From an uncultured Muribaculaceae bacterium (GTDB lineage: Bacteria; Bacteroidota; Bacteroidia; Bacteroidales; Muribaculaceae): a stretch of 64,000 nt of DNA. A program made the translations under genes and the position numbers. Below, piece by piece: positions 49,847 to 58,802 of this stretch (positions within the stretch are counted from its first letter, which is position 1; every line of letters begins with the position of its first letter). Under the pieces are notes generated by a model. It had not been told where the DNA came from, did not search any database, and worked only from the letters and a program-made list of their open reading frames with translations. The DNA lies in assembly GCA_910578385.1 (NCBI GenBank), contig CAJTQV010000014.1, positions 1 through 64,000 of the forward strand. Direction: 5' to 3'.

Positions 49847-50209
49847 ATGAAAACCAAATTGTTTGAAGATTCTATTGTAAAGGCATCGGGGCGTCTTATG
49901 GCGGCTTGCCTTCCTTTTCTCACTCTCGGCATGTTGGGAGAAAAGACATCTCTGATTGCGGCAGCGATTGTCGCGGCAATATTGCTGCTTGTTTTTGCCG
50001 GACGCATCGTATCCCTGATAGCCGGCAAAACAGCCATCTCGAACCACCTGCTTGAGAACAAGGTGTCCGAAATTCTCGCGTTTCCTTATGCCATTGCCCT
50101 GAGCGGAGCCATCGCCACACAAGCCGGCATCGAAGCCGACTACATGCTCTGGTTCGGAGCCGCCCTCGCCCTGCTGATGCTCCTCACCCCCTCCCGACAG
50201 AAAAATTAA
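49847..50209 (+). CDS. small polytopic membrane protein, unknown
   Basis: The product is 120 residues with about four hydrophobic segments (LMAACLPFLTLGMLG, SLIAAAIVAAILLLVFAG, ILAFPYAIALSGAIATQAG, YMLWFGAALALLMLLTP). No family is recognised. It stands alone on the + strand between fba and a glycosyltransferase. A 14-bp palindrome precedes it and a hairpin at 50214-50252 follows it. Confidence 0.7.
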   Translation: MKTKLFEDSIVKASGRLMAACLPFLTLGMLGEKTSLIAAAIVAAILLLVFAGRIVSLIAGKTAISNHLLENKVSEILAFPYAIALSGAIATQAGIEADYMLWFGAALALLMLLTPSRQKN

Positions 50210-50213
50210 TCTA

Positions 50214-50252
50214 TTCAACATAGGCTGAGCATGCGGTACGGCCTATGTAGAA
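50214..50252. terminator. hairpin between convergent genes, weak terminator
   Basis: ACATAGGC (50218-50225) pairs with GCCTATGT (50241-50248); TTC and GAA outside add three pairs across one mismatch. There is no U-run. Confidence 0.4.
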
Positions 50253-50264
50253 TGGTCTATGCGG

Positions 50265-51263
50265 TCAGCGCCAGAGGTAGTAGGCACCTCGGCCGCCGGA
50301 TGCGGTGTACCGGTAGAGGAGGCGGAGCAACAGGCGGCGCCACGACGGGCGGCCGGCACGCGACAGGGCGCGGCTAAGGAGTGCCTTGGCTCCCGGGTGG
50401 TTACCTTCGCGGTCGTAATGCGCCGCAAGTATCGCACTGCGATAGTCCACCATGTCAAGCAGCCTGGACTCTTCCGGCAGACCCTGAATCTTTTTCTCTA
50501 CTATATCCAGGGTGTTCTCCCATTCACCCTCGCGGTCGCTGAACCGTCGGCCTGTTATCGACTCGGCCTGTGCATGTATCCTTACAAGTTTTTTTGGCAA
50601 CGCTACAACTTTAGGCCGTGCAAGGGCTATCCTTATGCCGAGTTCCCAGTCATTCCAGACCGAAGCTCGCTCTTCCCACAATGGAGTTTCCTCTCCGGAG
50701 CTTCCATCATTCTTCAACTTATTCCTTAAGAACCGGGTGCTCAGCATGTAGAGCTGCGTGGCCAACATGCCGTTATAGAACTGACGACGCAACAGGTTGC
50801 CTGTATGAAATGGTTTCAATGTAACCCCACCGTCGAGACCCACCACCTCACCCTGCCAATAGACAAGGTCTGCATCACCTATGGCATTCATGGCTTCTTC
50901 AACGAGAGTCGGCATCATCTCGTCGTCGCTGTCGAAGAATATCACATGCTCGCCTACGATTTCATCAACCGCCCTGTTACGCGCAGCCGACGCACCGGGC
51001 TTATCTTCTTTCAGCAATAAAAGAGTGCGTCCCGGTTTTGTCACAGAATTACCACCCACAGCGGAACAATCCCCCTCCAGTCTGACTCCGTTTTCAGACA
51101 CCCATCTCAAAACAGCGTCACCGGTGCCGTCGGAAGAGCCGTTGTCAACAACTATGATCCGTAAACTGCGCCAGGTCTGCGCCAGCACGCTGTCAAGGCA
51201 TCTTGTTATCAGCTCCCGTCGGTTGCGGACAGGTATTATTATCGTAACGGGGCAGTCCACCAT
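50265..51263 (-). CDS. family 2 glycosyltransferase
   Basis: The product is 332 residues from the ATG at 51263, which overlaps the galM stop as TGATG; a GTG one codon upstream is the alternative. The GT-A core has VTIIIPVRNRRELITRCLDS, LRIIVVDNGSSDGTGDAV, the GASAARNRAVDEI segment and the metal-binding FFDSDDEMM near residue 115. Donor and acceptor are unknown. Translational coupling to galM suggests a shared transcript. Confidence 0.9.
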   Translation of the reverse strand: MVDCPVTIIIPVRNRRELITRCLDSVLAQTWRSLRIIVVDNGSSDGTGDAVLRWVSENGVRLEGDCSAVGGNSVTKPGRTLLLLKEDKPGASAARNRAVDEIVGEHVIFFDSDDEMMPTLVEEAMNAIGDADLVYWQGEVVGLDGGVTLKPFHTGNLLRRQFYNGMLATQLYMLSTRFLRNKLKNDGSSGEETPLWEERASVWNDWELGIRIALARPKVVALPKKLVRIHAQAESITGRRFSDREGEWENTLDIVEKKIQGLPEESRLLDMVDYRSAILAAHYDREGNHPGAKALLSRALSRAGRPSWRRLLLRLLYRYTASGGRGAYYLWR

Positions 51264-52309
51264 CACATCACACCGAATTTATAATGAATCCGCCTCACAT
51301 ATTCCTCTCCGGGATGAATCAGCTGCGACGGGAAATGTCCATGGTTCGGAGCGTCGGGGAAACCCTGCATCTCGACAGCCACACCGTCGTAGTCTGCATA
51401 GCGTCCGCCACTGCGGTTCGGTCCGGAACCCGCCAACCAGTTACCCGTGTATATCTGCACCCCGGGCTGGTCCGAGTCTACGGCAAGTGTCCGGCCACTC
51501 ACGGGGTCACGGAGCACTACAACATCCTCTGCCATCATTCCCGGCTGCCAGTCATCTATCGCCCAGCAATGGTCATAGCCCTTGCCATGCCGCAGGGGGG
51601 CAAAATCGGCATGGATATCTTTTCCAAGTGTCTTGAAAGAGCGGAAATCCATCGGAGTGCCGGCCACGTCATCAAACTCTCCGGTCGGAGCCAGAGTCTC
51701 GTCTGTAACAAGACAACGCGACGCTTTCATCTGCAATTCATGTCCCAACGCGCAACCGGCATCAGCACCCCGCAGGTTCCAGTAGCAATGGTTGGTCAGA
51801 TTGACCACGGTGTCCTCATCGGTTACGGCACTGTATTCTATCGACAGACGCATATCATCGCTCCAGTGGTATGTGACCCGCACTTCGAGCGTGCCGGGAT
51901 AATGCTCCTCGCCATCCACAGAACGATAGGTGAACACCACTCCATCGGAAAGCTCCCGCGCACTCCATAAACGGTGCTGGAAACCTTCCGGGCCGCCGTG
52001 CAGGTGGTGGGATCCGCAGTTCACCGCGAGTTTATAACTTCTGCCACCTACAGTCAAGGCACCATGGGCTATTCGGTTGGCGTAACGCCCCGCCGTCTTG
52101 CCCATATTGGGGTCATCGTGTACGTACGACGCTATGTCGGCATATCCGAGCGCGACATGCTCAATCCGTCCCTCGCGGTCGGGCACACACACTGCGGTCA
52201 CACCCGCGCCGAGTGAGGAGAGTTCAACCCATGCCCCACACGCATTCTCGATTATAAACAGATTTATATCTCCTGCCGGAGTATGCTCTTTCCGCTTGGT
52301 TATCTTCAT
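51263..52309 (-). CDS. galM: galactose mutarotase (aldose 1-epimerase)
   Basis: The product is 348 residues. The start at 52309 (MKITKRKEHTPAGDI) is preferred; the open frame runs upstream through the terminator at 52365 to 52540 but lacks homology there. Family motifs: YANRIAHGALTVGG, VVNLTNHCYWNLRG with the catalytic His, and VAVEMQGFPDAPNH with the catalytic Glu. It interconverts the anomers of galactose and glucose. No promoter was found in the short gap after the terminator, so expression may depend on readthrough from the MFS gene. Confidence 0.95.
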   Translation of the reverse strand: MKITKRKEHTPAGDINLFIIENACGAWVELSSLGAGVTAVCVPDREGRIEHVALGYADIASYVHDDPNMGKTAGRYANRIAHGALTVGGRSYKLAVNCGSHHLHGGPEGFQHRLWSARELSDGVVFTYRSVDGEEHYPGTLEVRVTYHWSDDMRLSIEYSAVTDEDTVVNLTNHCYWNLRGADAGCALGHELQMKASRCLVTDETLAPTGEFDDVAGTPMDFRSFKTLGKDIHADFAPLRHGKGYDHCWAIDDWQPGMMAEDVVVLRDPVSGRTLAVDSDQPGVQIYTGNWLAGSGPNRSGGRYADYDGVAVEMQGFPDAPNHGHFPSQLIHPGEEYVRRIHYKFGVM

Positions 52310-52364
52310 CCTGTTCTTTTCTTGTGTAACGTGCAAAAAAGAGTTGAGAATATATTCCGGCAAT

Positions 52365-52402
52365 AAAAAAGCGGGATACCGCCGAGGATATCCCGCTTTT
52401 TT
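52365..52402 (-). terminator. intrinsic terminator between MFS gene and galM
   Basis: Perfect 14-bp stem (52365-52378 with 52389-52402), including A6/T6 ends. It lies between two genes of the same strand, so it may work as an attenuator. Confidence 0.85.
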
Positions 52403-52427
52403 ATCCAATCTCGTTAATATGCTGTAA

Positions 52428-53738
52428 TCATTTCTTTCCGTCGAGTATATTCTCCGCAGCGGTTGCCGCAGCCACTTCCTGAGGAGAGGGAGCGGCCGAT
52501 GCCGGATTGACTGCAAACACATAGTTCTTGCGCTCCACAAGCGCCCAGATCAGAAGCAGACATACCACACATCCTGAGAATACGAACTCAAAACCGGGAG
52601 ATGTCGAATGAAATATCTTGCGGAAGAAGCTGTCTACAAACGGCACCATCATGATCGACAGGTAGTTTGAAGAAAGCACATAGCCGAAGTAGGTCATTCC
52701 CAACTTGCGTGTCGGCGCTATATAGGTCGTCTTGTTGTAGATCACAGGCTGTATAATACCATAGGCGAAACCGGTTACGAGCGAGGCGAGTATCATGACC
52801 AGATAACTCTTGGTGAAACCGATTATAATCAGGCCGATGGCACAGAGCGCGAGACTGATGAACATGACCGGACGGCCGAAGAAGCGTTTGAGCGATCCGA
52901 CTATCGCACCCGACACTGCCACCATGAGATAGTACGCGGCGGTCACGATACCGGCCTGGGTGCTGTCCATGCCATATTTCTCCATCATGAACGGTGCATA
53001 ATAGGATATAGACGTTGTGCTGTATGTCAGGAACACGTAGAGCACAATCAGGCCGATAAGCAACCGTAACGACTCCTTGCCCTGGAAGTGGTACGCGGGC
53101 GATGCTGTGGGATCCGGAGTAGCAGACTTGGCTGCCTCGGCAGCATCGACCTGTCGGTGCGCCTTGATATATTTCTGCGTCATGAAGGGTATGAGGCACA
53201 GCGGAACCAACGGAATCAGGTAGACGGCAAACGCCGCATGCCAGTTATGAACGGCCACCCAGCCCACATAAACGTTGGCAATGATGACCATCGAGTTGGA
53301 TGTGGTTGATTTGAGACCGAGGTCCGACTGACGGGGGCGCCCCGAGAACCATTCGGAAATGTAGCCTGCGGCAATCGGCACGACCAGTCCGCAGCCCACA
53401 CCGCACATGCAGCCGAGGAAGATAAGCAATCCCATGCTGTCGGCGAATAGGCTCGCCAGACCCGCCACGAAGAATATCGACAAGCCGGTGGTCAGAACAG
53501 CCGTCTGCCAGCGTGGCGTTGACATCTTGCCGGCGATAAGCACAACGGGAATCATGACAAGATTCGGAAGACTCGTCAGCAGCTGTGATTCCAGCTCCGA
53601 CGAGTCGAATATATGGCGCAGTTTGCCGAGCATTGGCGACACGGCCAGACCCGGCAGGTTTATGGTTAGCGATATAGCCAGTATCGCCAGCAGTGAAATC
53701 AACGGCATCTTGCCGTTGCCTGAGTCGACATATTTCAT
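52428..53738 (-). CDS. MFS transporter
   Basis: The product is 436 residues with 12 membrane spans. The loop LIAGKMSTPRWQTAVL stands in the place of the MFS motif A, and AGYISEWFSGRPRQSDLGLK follows span 4. The second half has GIVTAAYYLMVAVSGAIVGS and a matching loop LKRFFGRPVMF. It lies just upstream of galM and a glycosyltransferase, which suggests a sugar or sugar-acid substrate. It starts 22 bases after the portal-like gene. Confidence 0.85.
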   Translation of the reverse strand: MKYVDSGNGKMPLISLLAILAISLTINLPGLAVSPMLGKLRHIFDSSELESQLLTSLPNLVMIPVVLIAGKMSTPRWQTAVLTTGLSIFFVAGLASLFADSMGLLIFLGCMCGVGCGLVVPIAAGYISEWFSGRPRQSDLGLKSTTSNSMVIIANVYVGWVAVHNWHAAFAVYLIPLVPLCLIPFMTQKYIKAHRQVDAAEAAKSATPDPTASPAYHFQGKESLRLLIGLIVLYVFLTYSTTSISYYAPFMMEKYGMDSTQAGIVTAAYYLMVAVSGAIVGSLKRFFGRPVMFISLALCAIGLIIIGFTKSYLVMILASLVTGFAYGIIQPVIYNKTTYIAPTRKLGMTYFGYVLSSNYLSIMMVPFVDSFFRKIFHSTSPGFEFVFSGCVVCLLLIWALVERKNYVFAVNPASAAPSPQEVAAATAAENILDGKK

Positions 53739-53760
53739 AGCGGTAAGGATTATGTGTGTT

Positions 53761-55260
53761 TTACTCCTTAACGCTTTGCGCGTCAGATTGGTTGTCGGCC
53801 ATCGAGATTGTTACGCCGACGGCACGGCGTATGTGGCGGGGCGTGTAATACTGCCTGATGTTGGATATGTCCTTGGCCGTCGCATCGGTCATGAAGTCAT
53901 CGAAACTCCGCAGCAGGTCGGCGAGTGCGGTGAGCGAATTCTGTGTCTGCTGGTTGTAGAGCGTACCGCTCATGGAGTTGCTGTCAAGCTTACCCTGCAA
54001 TGCACCGTTCACTCCCGATATGTCCTCCATCATCTTCATCTGTATCTCAAGCAGCTCGGTTATGCCTATGTCGGTCGACTTCGAGCTTACCTGCTGAGGC
54101 AGTGGCACGCCGGCACGCGGACGGTAGACTATCACTCCGTTAAACCTGCACCACTCGTCGGCTATGTCGTTGATGTCGGCTCCGTCGGGCAGAGAGCCTT
54201 CGGGAAAGAGCAGGACACCTTTGGCCGAGGCGCGGAGTATCCAGTCATACATCGAGATAAGCCGGTTGGTGAGTTTCTGCTGGTCGATTATGTCGCTTAC
54301 AAATGAGTGTATCTCGCCGTCGATATAGGGATATGCCTTGAACACATATGGGTGCGACTTGTGGGCATAGGGTGAGTCGCCGCGACGCAATATAACTCCT
54401 TCGGGAGTCATGAATGTGTAGCGCCAAATTTCATCCGTTACCCAGCGAGTCTCGACAAGTGCGGTCTCGCCTCGTGACAGTCTCTTCTTGTTCTCACGCA
54501 TTATCACGCCCTCTTCGTCTGCACCGGCGGTGAACATCCTCCCGCTGCGCCGGTCGCGGCAACGCAGACGAAGCGGGCGGCGACGTTCCCAAATCTCATA
54601 TACCACACAGACCGCGCTCTCGCTCTCTCCCTGAGGCACCCCGTAAATCCCGCGCAACACCGCTATGTCCGACGGTTTGCACGCAAATGTCGCCGCAAGT
54701 TCGCTGAACCGCATGGTATGTATCTCTCCCGCAAGTGTCACATCGCCTCCACGGAAGTCGCGGCTCGATGTGTCGAAGAAGAAACTCGACGGCGATACGA
54801 GGTCGGTCCGGCAGTCGGTATCGGGTCCCAGTCGCCCGAACCACTTCTTATGCACCACCATGCCGCTGATCAGAAATTCCTCCATGCTTCGGGCGTAAAG
54901 CTCCTCAAGCCGGTTCCGCTCCATGTTGTGTTCAAGCAGACGGTTCATAAGCTCGGCATCGTCGGTCTCGCGCAGGTCGCGTGCCCGGCAGCGGGGAGTG
55001 TGCCACTGGTTGCGGTAAACACCGAGCACATTGCGCACCAACCGCCGTATCAGGTTGTTCTTCAACGGCATGTTACCCTGACTGACAATGTAATCATGCT
55101 CCCTCATCTTTATGCCACGGTCCTCGATGGTGTCATTCCACTGGTCGCCATAAGTGAACCGCTTGCATCTCTCGCGCTCGCGTCTGAATTCGGCCAGACT
55201 GTCGCGGCACTCCATGGCCCGCGCCAGCAGCGCGATGTCCTCTCTCTTTCTATCTTCCAT
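53761..55260 (-). CDS. orphan phage-portal-like protein
   Basis: The product is 499 residues. It reads as a podovirus/crAss-type portal: a helical N-terminus with an acidic/basic RRERERCKRFTYGDQWNDT, the NLIRRLVRNVLGVYRNQWH segment, a wing region (FLISGMVVHKKWFGRLG, DLVSPSSFFFDTSSRDFRGG), a stem helix (IIDQQKLTNRLISMYDWILR), and a crown-like C-terminal helix (SGTLYNQQTQNSLTALADLL). There is no terminase, capsid or tail gene nearby, only carbohydrate-related genes on the same strand. The ORF is intact and its base composition is like the host's. It may be a domesticated remnant or part of a dispersed gene-transfer-agent-like set. Confidence 0.65.
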   Translation of the reverse strand: MEDRKREDIALLARAMECRDSLAEFRRERERCKRFTYGDQWNDTIEDRGIKMREHDYIVSQGNMPLKNNLIRRLVRNVLGVYRNQWHTPRCRARDLRETDDAELMNRLLEHNMERNRLEELYARSMEEFLISGMVVHKKWFGRLGPDTDCRTDLVSPSSFFFDTSSRDFRGGDVTLAGEIHTMRFSELAATFACKPSDIAVLRGIYGVPQGESESAVCVVYEIWERRRPLRLRCRDRRSGRMFTAGADEEGVIMRENKKRLSRGETALVETRWVTDEIWRYTFMTPEGVILRRGDSPYAHKSHPYVFKAYPYIDGEIHSFVSDIIDQQKLTNRLISMYDWILRASAKGVLLFPEGSLPDGADINDIADEWCRFNGVIVYRPRAGVPLPQQVSSKSTDIGITELLEIQMKMMEDISGVNGALQGKLDSNSMSGTLYNQQTQNSLTALADLLRSFDDFMTDATAKDISNIRQYYTPRHIRRAVGVTISMADNQSDAQSVKE

Positions 55261-55386
55261 ATCTGAATGGTTTATGTTTCAGGTTTAACAACTTACATTT
55301 CCGCCGCAAAAATAACCCGCCCCTCCCCCGCCTCACCCTTATCCATACATTTATAGTCTGAAGCGCAGGTATCCATCAAAAAACCA

Positions 55387-55418
55387 TTTGCGGCATCCGC
55401 GATTTTTTCGTAAATTTG
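55387..55418 (+). promoter_or_regulatory. promoter of the acyltransferase gene
   Basis: TTTG (55387-55390), 20 bases, TAAATTTG (55411-55418): full consensus. The leader is about 48 nt. Confidence 0.8.
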
Positions 55419-55472
55419 TAGTTCTGATTTTTAATCATTTCTCACTTCTGATTTTTAGTCAGTTTTATAATC

Positions 55473-56333
55473 ATGAATCCTGAAAACGAACAATACAAAT
55501 GCGCCGACGGAGTGCGCCCGGAATTGCTCAACTACGACGATATCCGAAAGATGATTCCGGCTCTCGACGGGCACCCCAAGCTGGTCAAGACAATCATGCA
55601 CTGGCTGATTCTTGACAAGTGCAACGCCGTGCACAGCAAGTATTGCTACACGACAGGGGTACCTTTCTCCAATCTCCTTATCGACGACGCATATAAAATC
55701 AAGAAGCGCATTGACAACGAGGAGGTGCTCGACCGCTTCAAGGATGTCCCTTTCATCACGGTCAGCAACCACCCTCTCGGTGCTCTCGACGGAATAATGC
55801 TGATTGACATCATAGGCCGTCACCGCCCCGATTTCAAGGTGATGGTAAATATGTTCCTGAATTACATCACGGCCATGCGCCCGTCGTTCATTGCCGTAGA
55901 CCCTTCAGGCAGCGACGACCCGGAAAAGAAAGCGGCCACCATGCAGGGCATACGCCAGGCCATCGCCCACGTCCGCGCCGGACACCCTATCGGCTTCTTC
56001 CCCGCCGGTGCCGTGTCGAAGATTGACCGCACGCTCCATATATCCGACCGCGAGTGGCAACCCTCGATTATCCGCCTTATCAAGCAGCTGAAAGTCCCTG
56101 TGATTCCGGTATATTTCCATAATCACAACTCGACTTTCTTCAACATACTCGGTCTGATCGACTGGCGCATACGCACGCTGCGCCTCCCCCGCGAACTGTT
56201 CAACAAGACCGGCCGGGAGATGCGCGTGTCGTTCGGCGAACCGATCATGCCCGACGAACAGGCAAGCTATACGGACCTCGACGCCTTCGGCAAGATGCTC
56301 CGCCAACGCACCTACGCCCTCTCCAAAACCTGA
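55473..56333 (+). CDS. lysophospholipid (1-acylglycerol-3-phosphate) acyltransferase family protein
   Basis: The product is 286 residues. The catalytic NHxxxxD motif lies in SNHPLGALDGIML near residue 98; GFFPAGAVSKIDR near 175 is the substrate-binding block. PlsC-like enzymes acylate lysophosphatidic acid; some Bacteroidetes members acylate ornithine or glycine lipids instead, so the exact substrate is open. It stands at the head of the acyltransferase-sigma-54 activator-lptE-secG stretch. Confidence 0.85.
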   Translation: MNPENEQYKCADGVRPELLNYDDIRKMIPALDGHPKLVKTIMHWLILDKCNAVHSKYCYTTGVPFSNLLIDDAYKIKKRIDNEEVLDRFKDVPFITVSNHPLGALDGIMLIDIIGRHRPDFKVMVNMFLNYITAMRPSFIAVDPSGSDDPEKKAATMQGIRQAIAHVRAGHPIGFFPAGAVSKIDRTLHISDREWQPSIIRLIKQLKVPVIPVYFHNHNSTFFNILGLIDWRIRTLRLPRELFNKTGREMRVSFGEPIMPDEQASYTDLDAFGKMLRQRTYALSKT

Positions 56334-56343
56334 AAAGTCCCCA

Positions 56344-56420
56344 AACCCAACATCTAAAGCCTAAGGCCTAAAACCTCCGCTCTAAGGTCTAAAACCTAAA
56401 GCCTAACACCTAAAACCTAA
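56344..56420 (+). repeat. CCTAAA-type degenerate short repeat
   Basis: Units CTAAAGC, CTAAGGC, CTAAAAC, CTAAGGT, CTAAAAC, CTAAAGC, CTAACAC, CTAAAAC and CTAAATT follow one another up to the TTG start codon of the sigma-54 activator gene, so they occupy its ribosome-binding region. Confidence 0.75.
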
Positions 56421-56421
56421 A

Positions 56422-57588
56422 TTGGAACAAGATTCTCCCGAAATATTACAGGCCAAGCAACGCTTCGGCATAATTGGCAACTCCCCGGCCCTGCTCGCCG
56501 CCATAACGCGTGCCATCAGGGTGGCTCCGATTGACCTCTCCGTGCTTGTCACCGGAGAGAGCGGTTCGGGCAAGGAGTTCTTCCCCAAGATTATCCACCA
56601 GTTCGGCGCACGTAAGCATAAGAAGTACATTGCCGTGAACTGCGGAGCAATTCCGGAGGGAACAATCGACTCTGAACTTTTCGGCCATGAGAAGGGCTCT
56701 TTCACGGGTGCGATCGCCGCCCGCAAGGGCTATTTCGAGGAGGCCGACGGCGGCACTCTCTTTCTCGACGAGGTGGCCGAGCTTCCACTCACCACCCAGG
56801 CGCGGCTCCTCCGTGTACTCGAATCGGGTGAATTCCTGAAGGTCGGCTCCTCGACCGTACAGAAAACCGACGTGCGCATTGTGGCCGCCACCAACGTTGA
56901 CCTGCTCAAGGCCGTGCGGCAGGGGAAGTTCCGCGAGGATCTATATTACCGTCTCTCCACCATCTCGATCGAGGTGCCCAACCTTCACGACCGTGGTGCC
57001 GACATACATCTCCTCGCCCGCAAGTTCGCCTCCGACTTCGCCCGCAAGTACATGACTGAGCCGATTTCATTCTCGGCGGATGCCGTGCGTGCGATGACAC
57101 TCTACCGCTGGCCCGGCAACGTGCGCCAGCTCAAGAACATCGTGGAACAGCTCGCACTCTTCGAGGCCGGGCATGAAATCACCCGTGACCAGATCATAGA
57201 GGCTCTACCTATAGACCATTCAGGTCTCTCCACACCGGTGCCGTCGCAGCAGCCGCACGATTATGAGACTGAACGCAAGATGCTCTGGCAGCTCGTGCTG
57301 TCGCTCAAGTCGGAAATCGAGCAATTGCGCCGGCGCATGGATGCGGGCGACAGCCACGACCATACAGGCGACCATTGCGATGTGCCGTCAATAACCTCGC
57401 TCGTGAAGTATCCTGAGTCCGACCTCCTTGGCGTGACTCCTCCGGCCCGCTCGCTCGAAGATGCCGAGAGAGAGACCATCATCGACACTCTCGCTCGCAA
57501 CAACGGCAACAAGCGGAAGACCGCAGAGGACCTCAACATATCAATCCGCACTCTCTACCGCAAACTTCAGGATTATGAAATCTCTTAA
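56422..57588 (+). CDS. sigma-54-dependent transcriptional activator (AAA+ and Fis-type HTH)
   Basis: The product is 388 residues, read from a TTG codon because no ATG or GTG precedes the conserved region. There is no receiver domain. The AAA+ domain has Walker A GESGSGKE (about 47), the sigma-54 contact loop GSFTGA (about 93, Ser in place of the usual Ala), Walker B GGTLFLDEVAE and the sensor region RWPGNVRQLKNIVEQL. The C-terminus is a Fis-type HTH (GNKRKTAEDLNISIRTLYRK). This gene, followed by lptE and secG, is a conserved Bacteroidales order. It lacks an input domain, so it may be constitutively active or controlled by a partner. Confidence 0.9.
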   Translation: MEQDSPEILQAKQRFGIIGNSPALLAAITRAIRVAPIDLSVLVTGESGSGKEFFPKIIHQFGARKHKKYIAVNCGAIPEGTIDSELFGHEKGSFTGAIAARKGYFEEADGGTLFLDEVAELPLTTQARLLRVLESGEFLKVGSSTVQKTDVRIVAATNVDLLKAVRQGKFREDLYYRLSTISIEVPNLHDRGADIHLLARKFASDFARKYMTEPISFSADAVRAMTLYRWPGNVRQLKNIVEQLALFEAGHEITRDQIIEALPIDHSGLSTPVPSQQPHDYETERKMLWQLVLSLKSEIEQLRRRMDAGDSHDHTGDHCDVPSITSLVKYPESDLLGVTPPARSLEDAERETIIDTLARNNGNKRKTAEDLNISIRTLYRKLQDYEIS

Positions 57589-58096
57589 ACTCCTCAGGCT
57601 TATCTGCGCGTTGGCGTTTCTGCCGTTGCTTTCAGGCTGCATACCCAGCTACACGCTCAACGGCTCGTCGATAAACTATGACATATACAAGACGGTCGAT
57701 ATCGGCAACTTCCCGATCCGTGCAGCTCTGGTCTATCCGCCGCTGCAACAGACTTTCGAGAATGAGCTGCTCAATTATGTGACCCGCAACACGCGTCTCC
57801 AGGAAATTGACTCGAACAACGCTGACCTTAAGCTCGAAGGGGAAATCACGGGCTACTCTCTCTCTCCGCAGGCTGTCGGCACCAATGCCTACGCCACCGA
57901 GACGCGCCTCACTATCACGGTCCATGTCAAGTACACCGACAATAAGAACCCGGCTAACAACATTGACCAGAATTTCTCGGCATACCGTCAGTTCGACGCG
58001 TCGCTGATGCTCACCGACGTGCAGGATGACCTATGCCAGCAAATCAGCGAGGAACTTGTAACACTGATTTTCAACTCTACTTTCGGAAACTGGTAA
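57575..58096 (+). CDS. lptE: LptE-like LPS-assembly lipoprotein
   Basis: The product is 173 residues from the ATG at 57575; the longer open frame from 57461 lies inside the activator gene. The lipoprotein signal (CALAFLPLLSGC) is followed by the LptE pattern YTLNGSSINYDIYKTVDIGN and RNTRLQEIDSNNADLKLEGE. LptE plugs the LptD barrel that inserts LPS into the outer leaflet. It overlaps the activator gene by 14 bases and touches the next gene (TAATG). Confidence 0.9.
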   Translation: MKSLKLLRLICALAFLPLLSGCIPSYTLNGSSINYDIYKTVDIGNFPIRAALVYPPLQQTFENELLNYVTRNTRLQEIDSNNADLKLEGEITGYSLSPQAVGTNAYATETRLTITVHVKYTDNKNPANNIDQNFSAYRQFDASLMLTDVQDDLCQQISEELVTLIFNSTFGNW

Positions 58097-58734
58097 TGCA
58101 CAACTCTGTCTTGAAAAAATACCCATACTTCGTCAACCCGGCCATCGACACGCTGCCCGAGGCCACAGGCGAGGAGCGCCAGAAGCTGGTGCGACGCATA
58201 GCCGCATGTGTCGGCGACGAGGCTGCCTTGCGCAACATACTCGGCATAGACCCCGAGGAATTCGCGAACTTCTACCCCGACATGCTCCCGCCCGAGCTTT
58301 CGACCGACGACACTATAACATCGTTCATATCCCGCTTCTCGTCGCAAGAGGCTGCCGACACTCCGGAAATTGAGGAGATTATCGCCGCTCCGGCTATCGA
58401 CTACGCCTCGATGCTCGAAAATGAGGAAACGACCGCCGAAGAGGATGCCGGCGACGGCGAGGAACCCGATGCTACCGCCGACCTAATTTCCAATTTCCTT
58501 CAGGCCGTGCCTCCCAAACGCCCCGCACATCGCAAGCCTGCTGCCCCGGAGGTGCAGGATGACTCGCTGTCGGAAGGTCTGTTCAAACTTATGGTGAAAA
58601 ACAAGAACTACGCCAAAGCGCTTGAAATTATTACCGAATTAAGTTTGAATAATCCAAAAAAAAGTATTTACTTTGCATACCAAATGCGATTTCTCAAGAA
58701 ATTGATTAAAAATCAGGAAAACGGCACCAAATGA
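58096..58734 (+). CDS. hypothetical cytoplasmic helical protein between lptE and secG
   Basis: The product is 212 residues. The start at 58096 shares its A with the lptE stop. There is no signal or span. A helical N-terminus (LPEATGEERQKLVRRIAACV) leads to an acidic, Glu/Asp-rich linker (NEETTAEEDAGDGEEPDATA) and a C-terminal TPR-like helical hairpin (LFKLMVKNKNYAKALEIITE followed by SLNNPKKSIYFAYQMRFLKK). It is a conserved companion of lptE-secG in Bacteroidales; function unknown, perhaps a binding adaptor. Confidence 0.85.
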   Translation: MHNSVLKKYPYFVNPAIDTLPEATGEERQKLVRRIAACVGDEAALRNILGIDPEEFANFYPDMLPPELSTDDTITSFISRFSSQEAADTPEIEEIIAAPAIDYASMLENEETTAEEDAGDGEEPDATADLISNFLQAVPPKRPAHRKPAAPEVQDDSLSEGLFKLMVKNKNYAKALEIITELSLNNPKKSIYFAYQMRFLKKLIKNQENGTK

Positions 58735-58802
58735 AGCCTCTGTTCCTGCAATCAATCTTCCTGCTGAAATCATTCAGATTAAAAATTAACAATTTTTAAG
58801 AT

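Noticed and set aside
53407..54306. 299-codon + strand frame spanning the MFS/portal junction
   Set aside because: It crosses two genes with strong evidence on the other strand and has no recognisable features.
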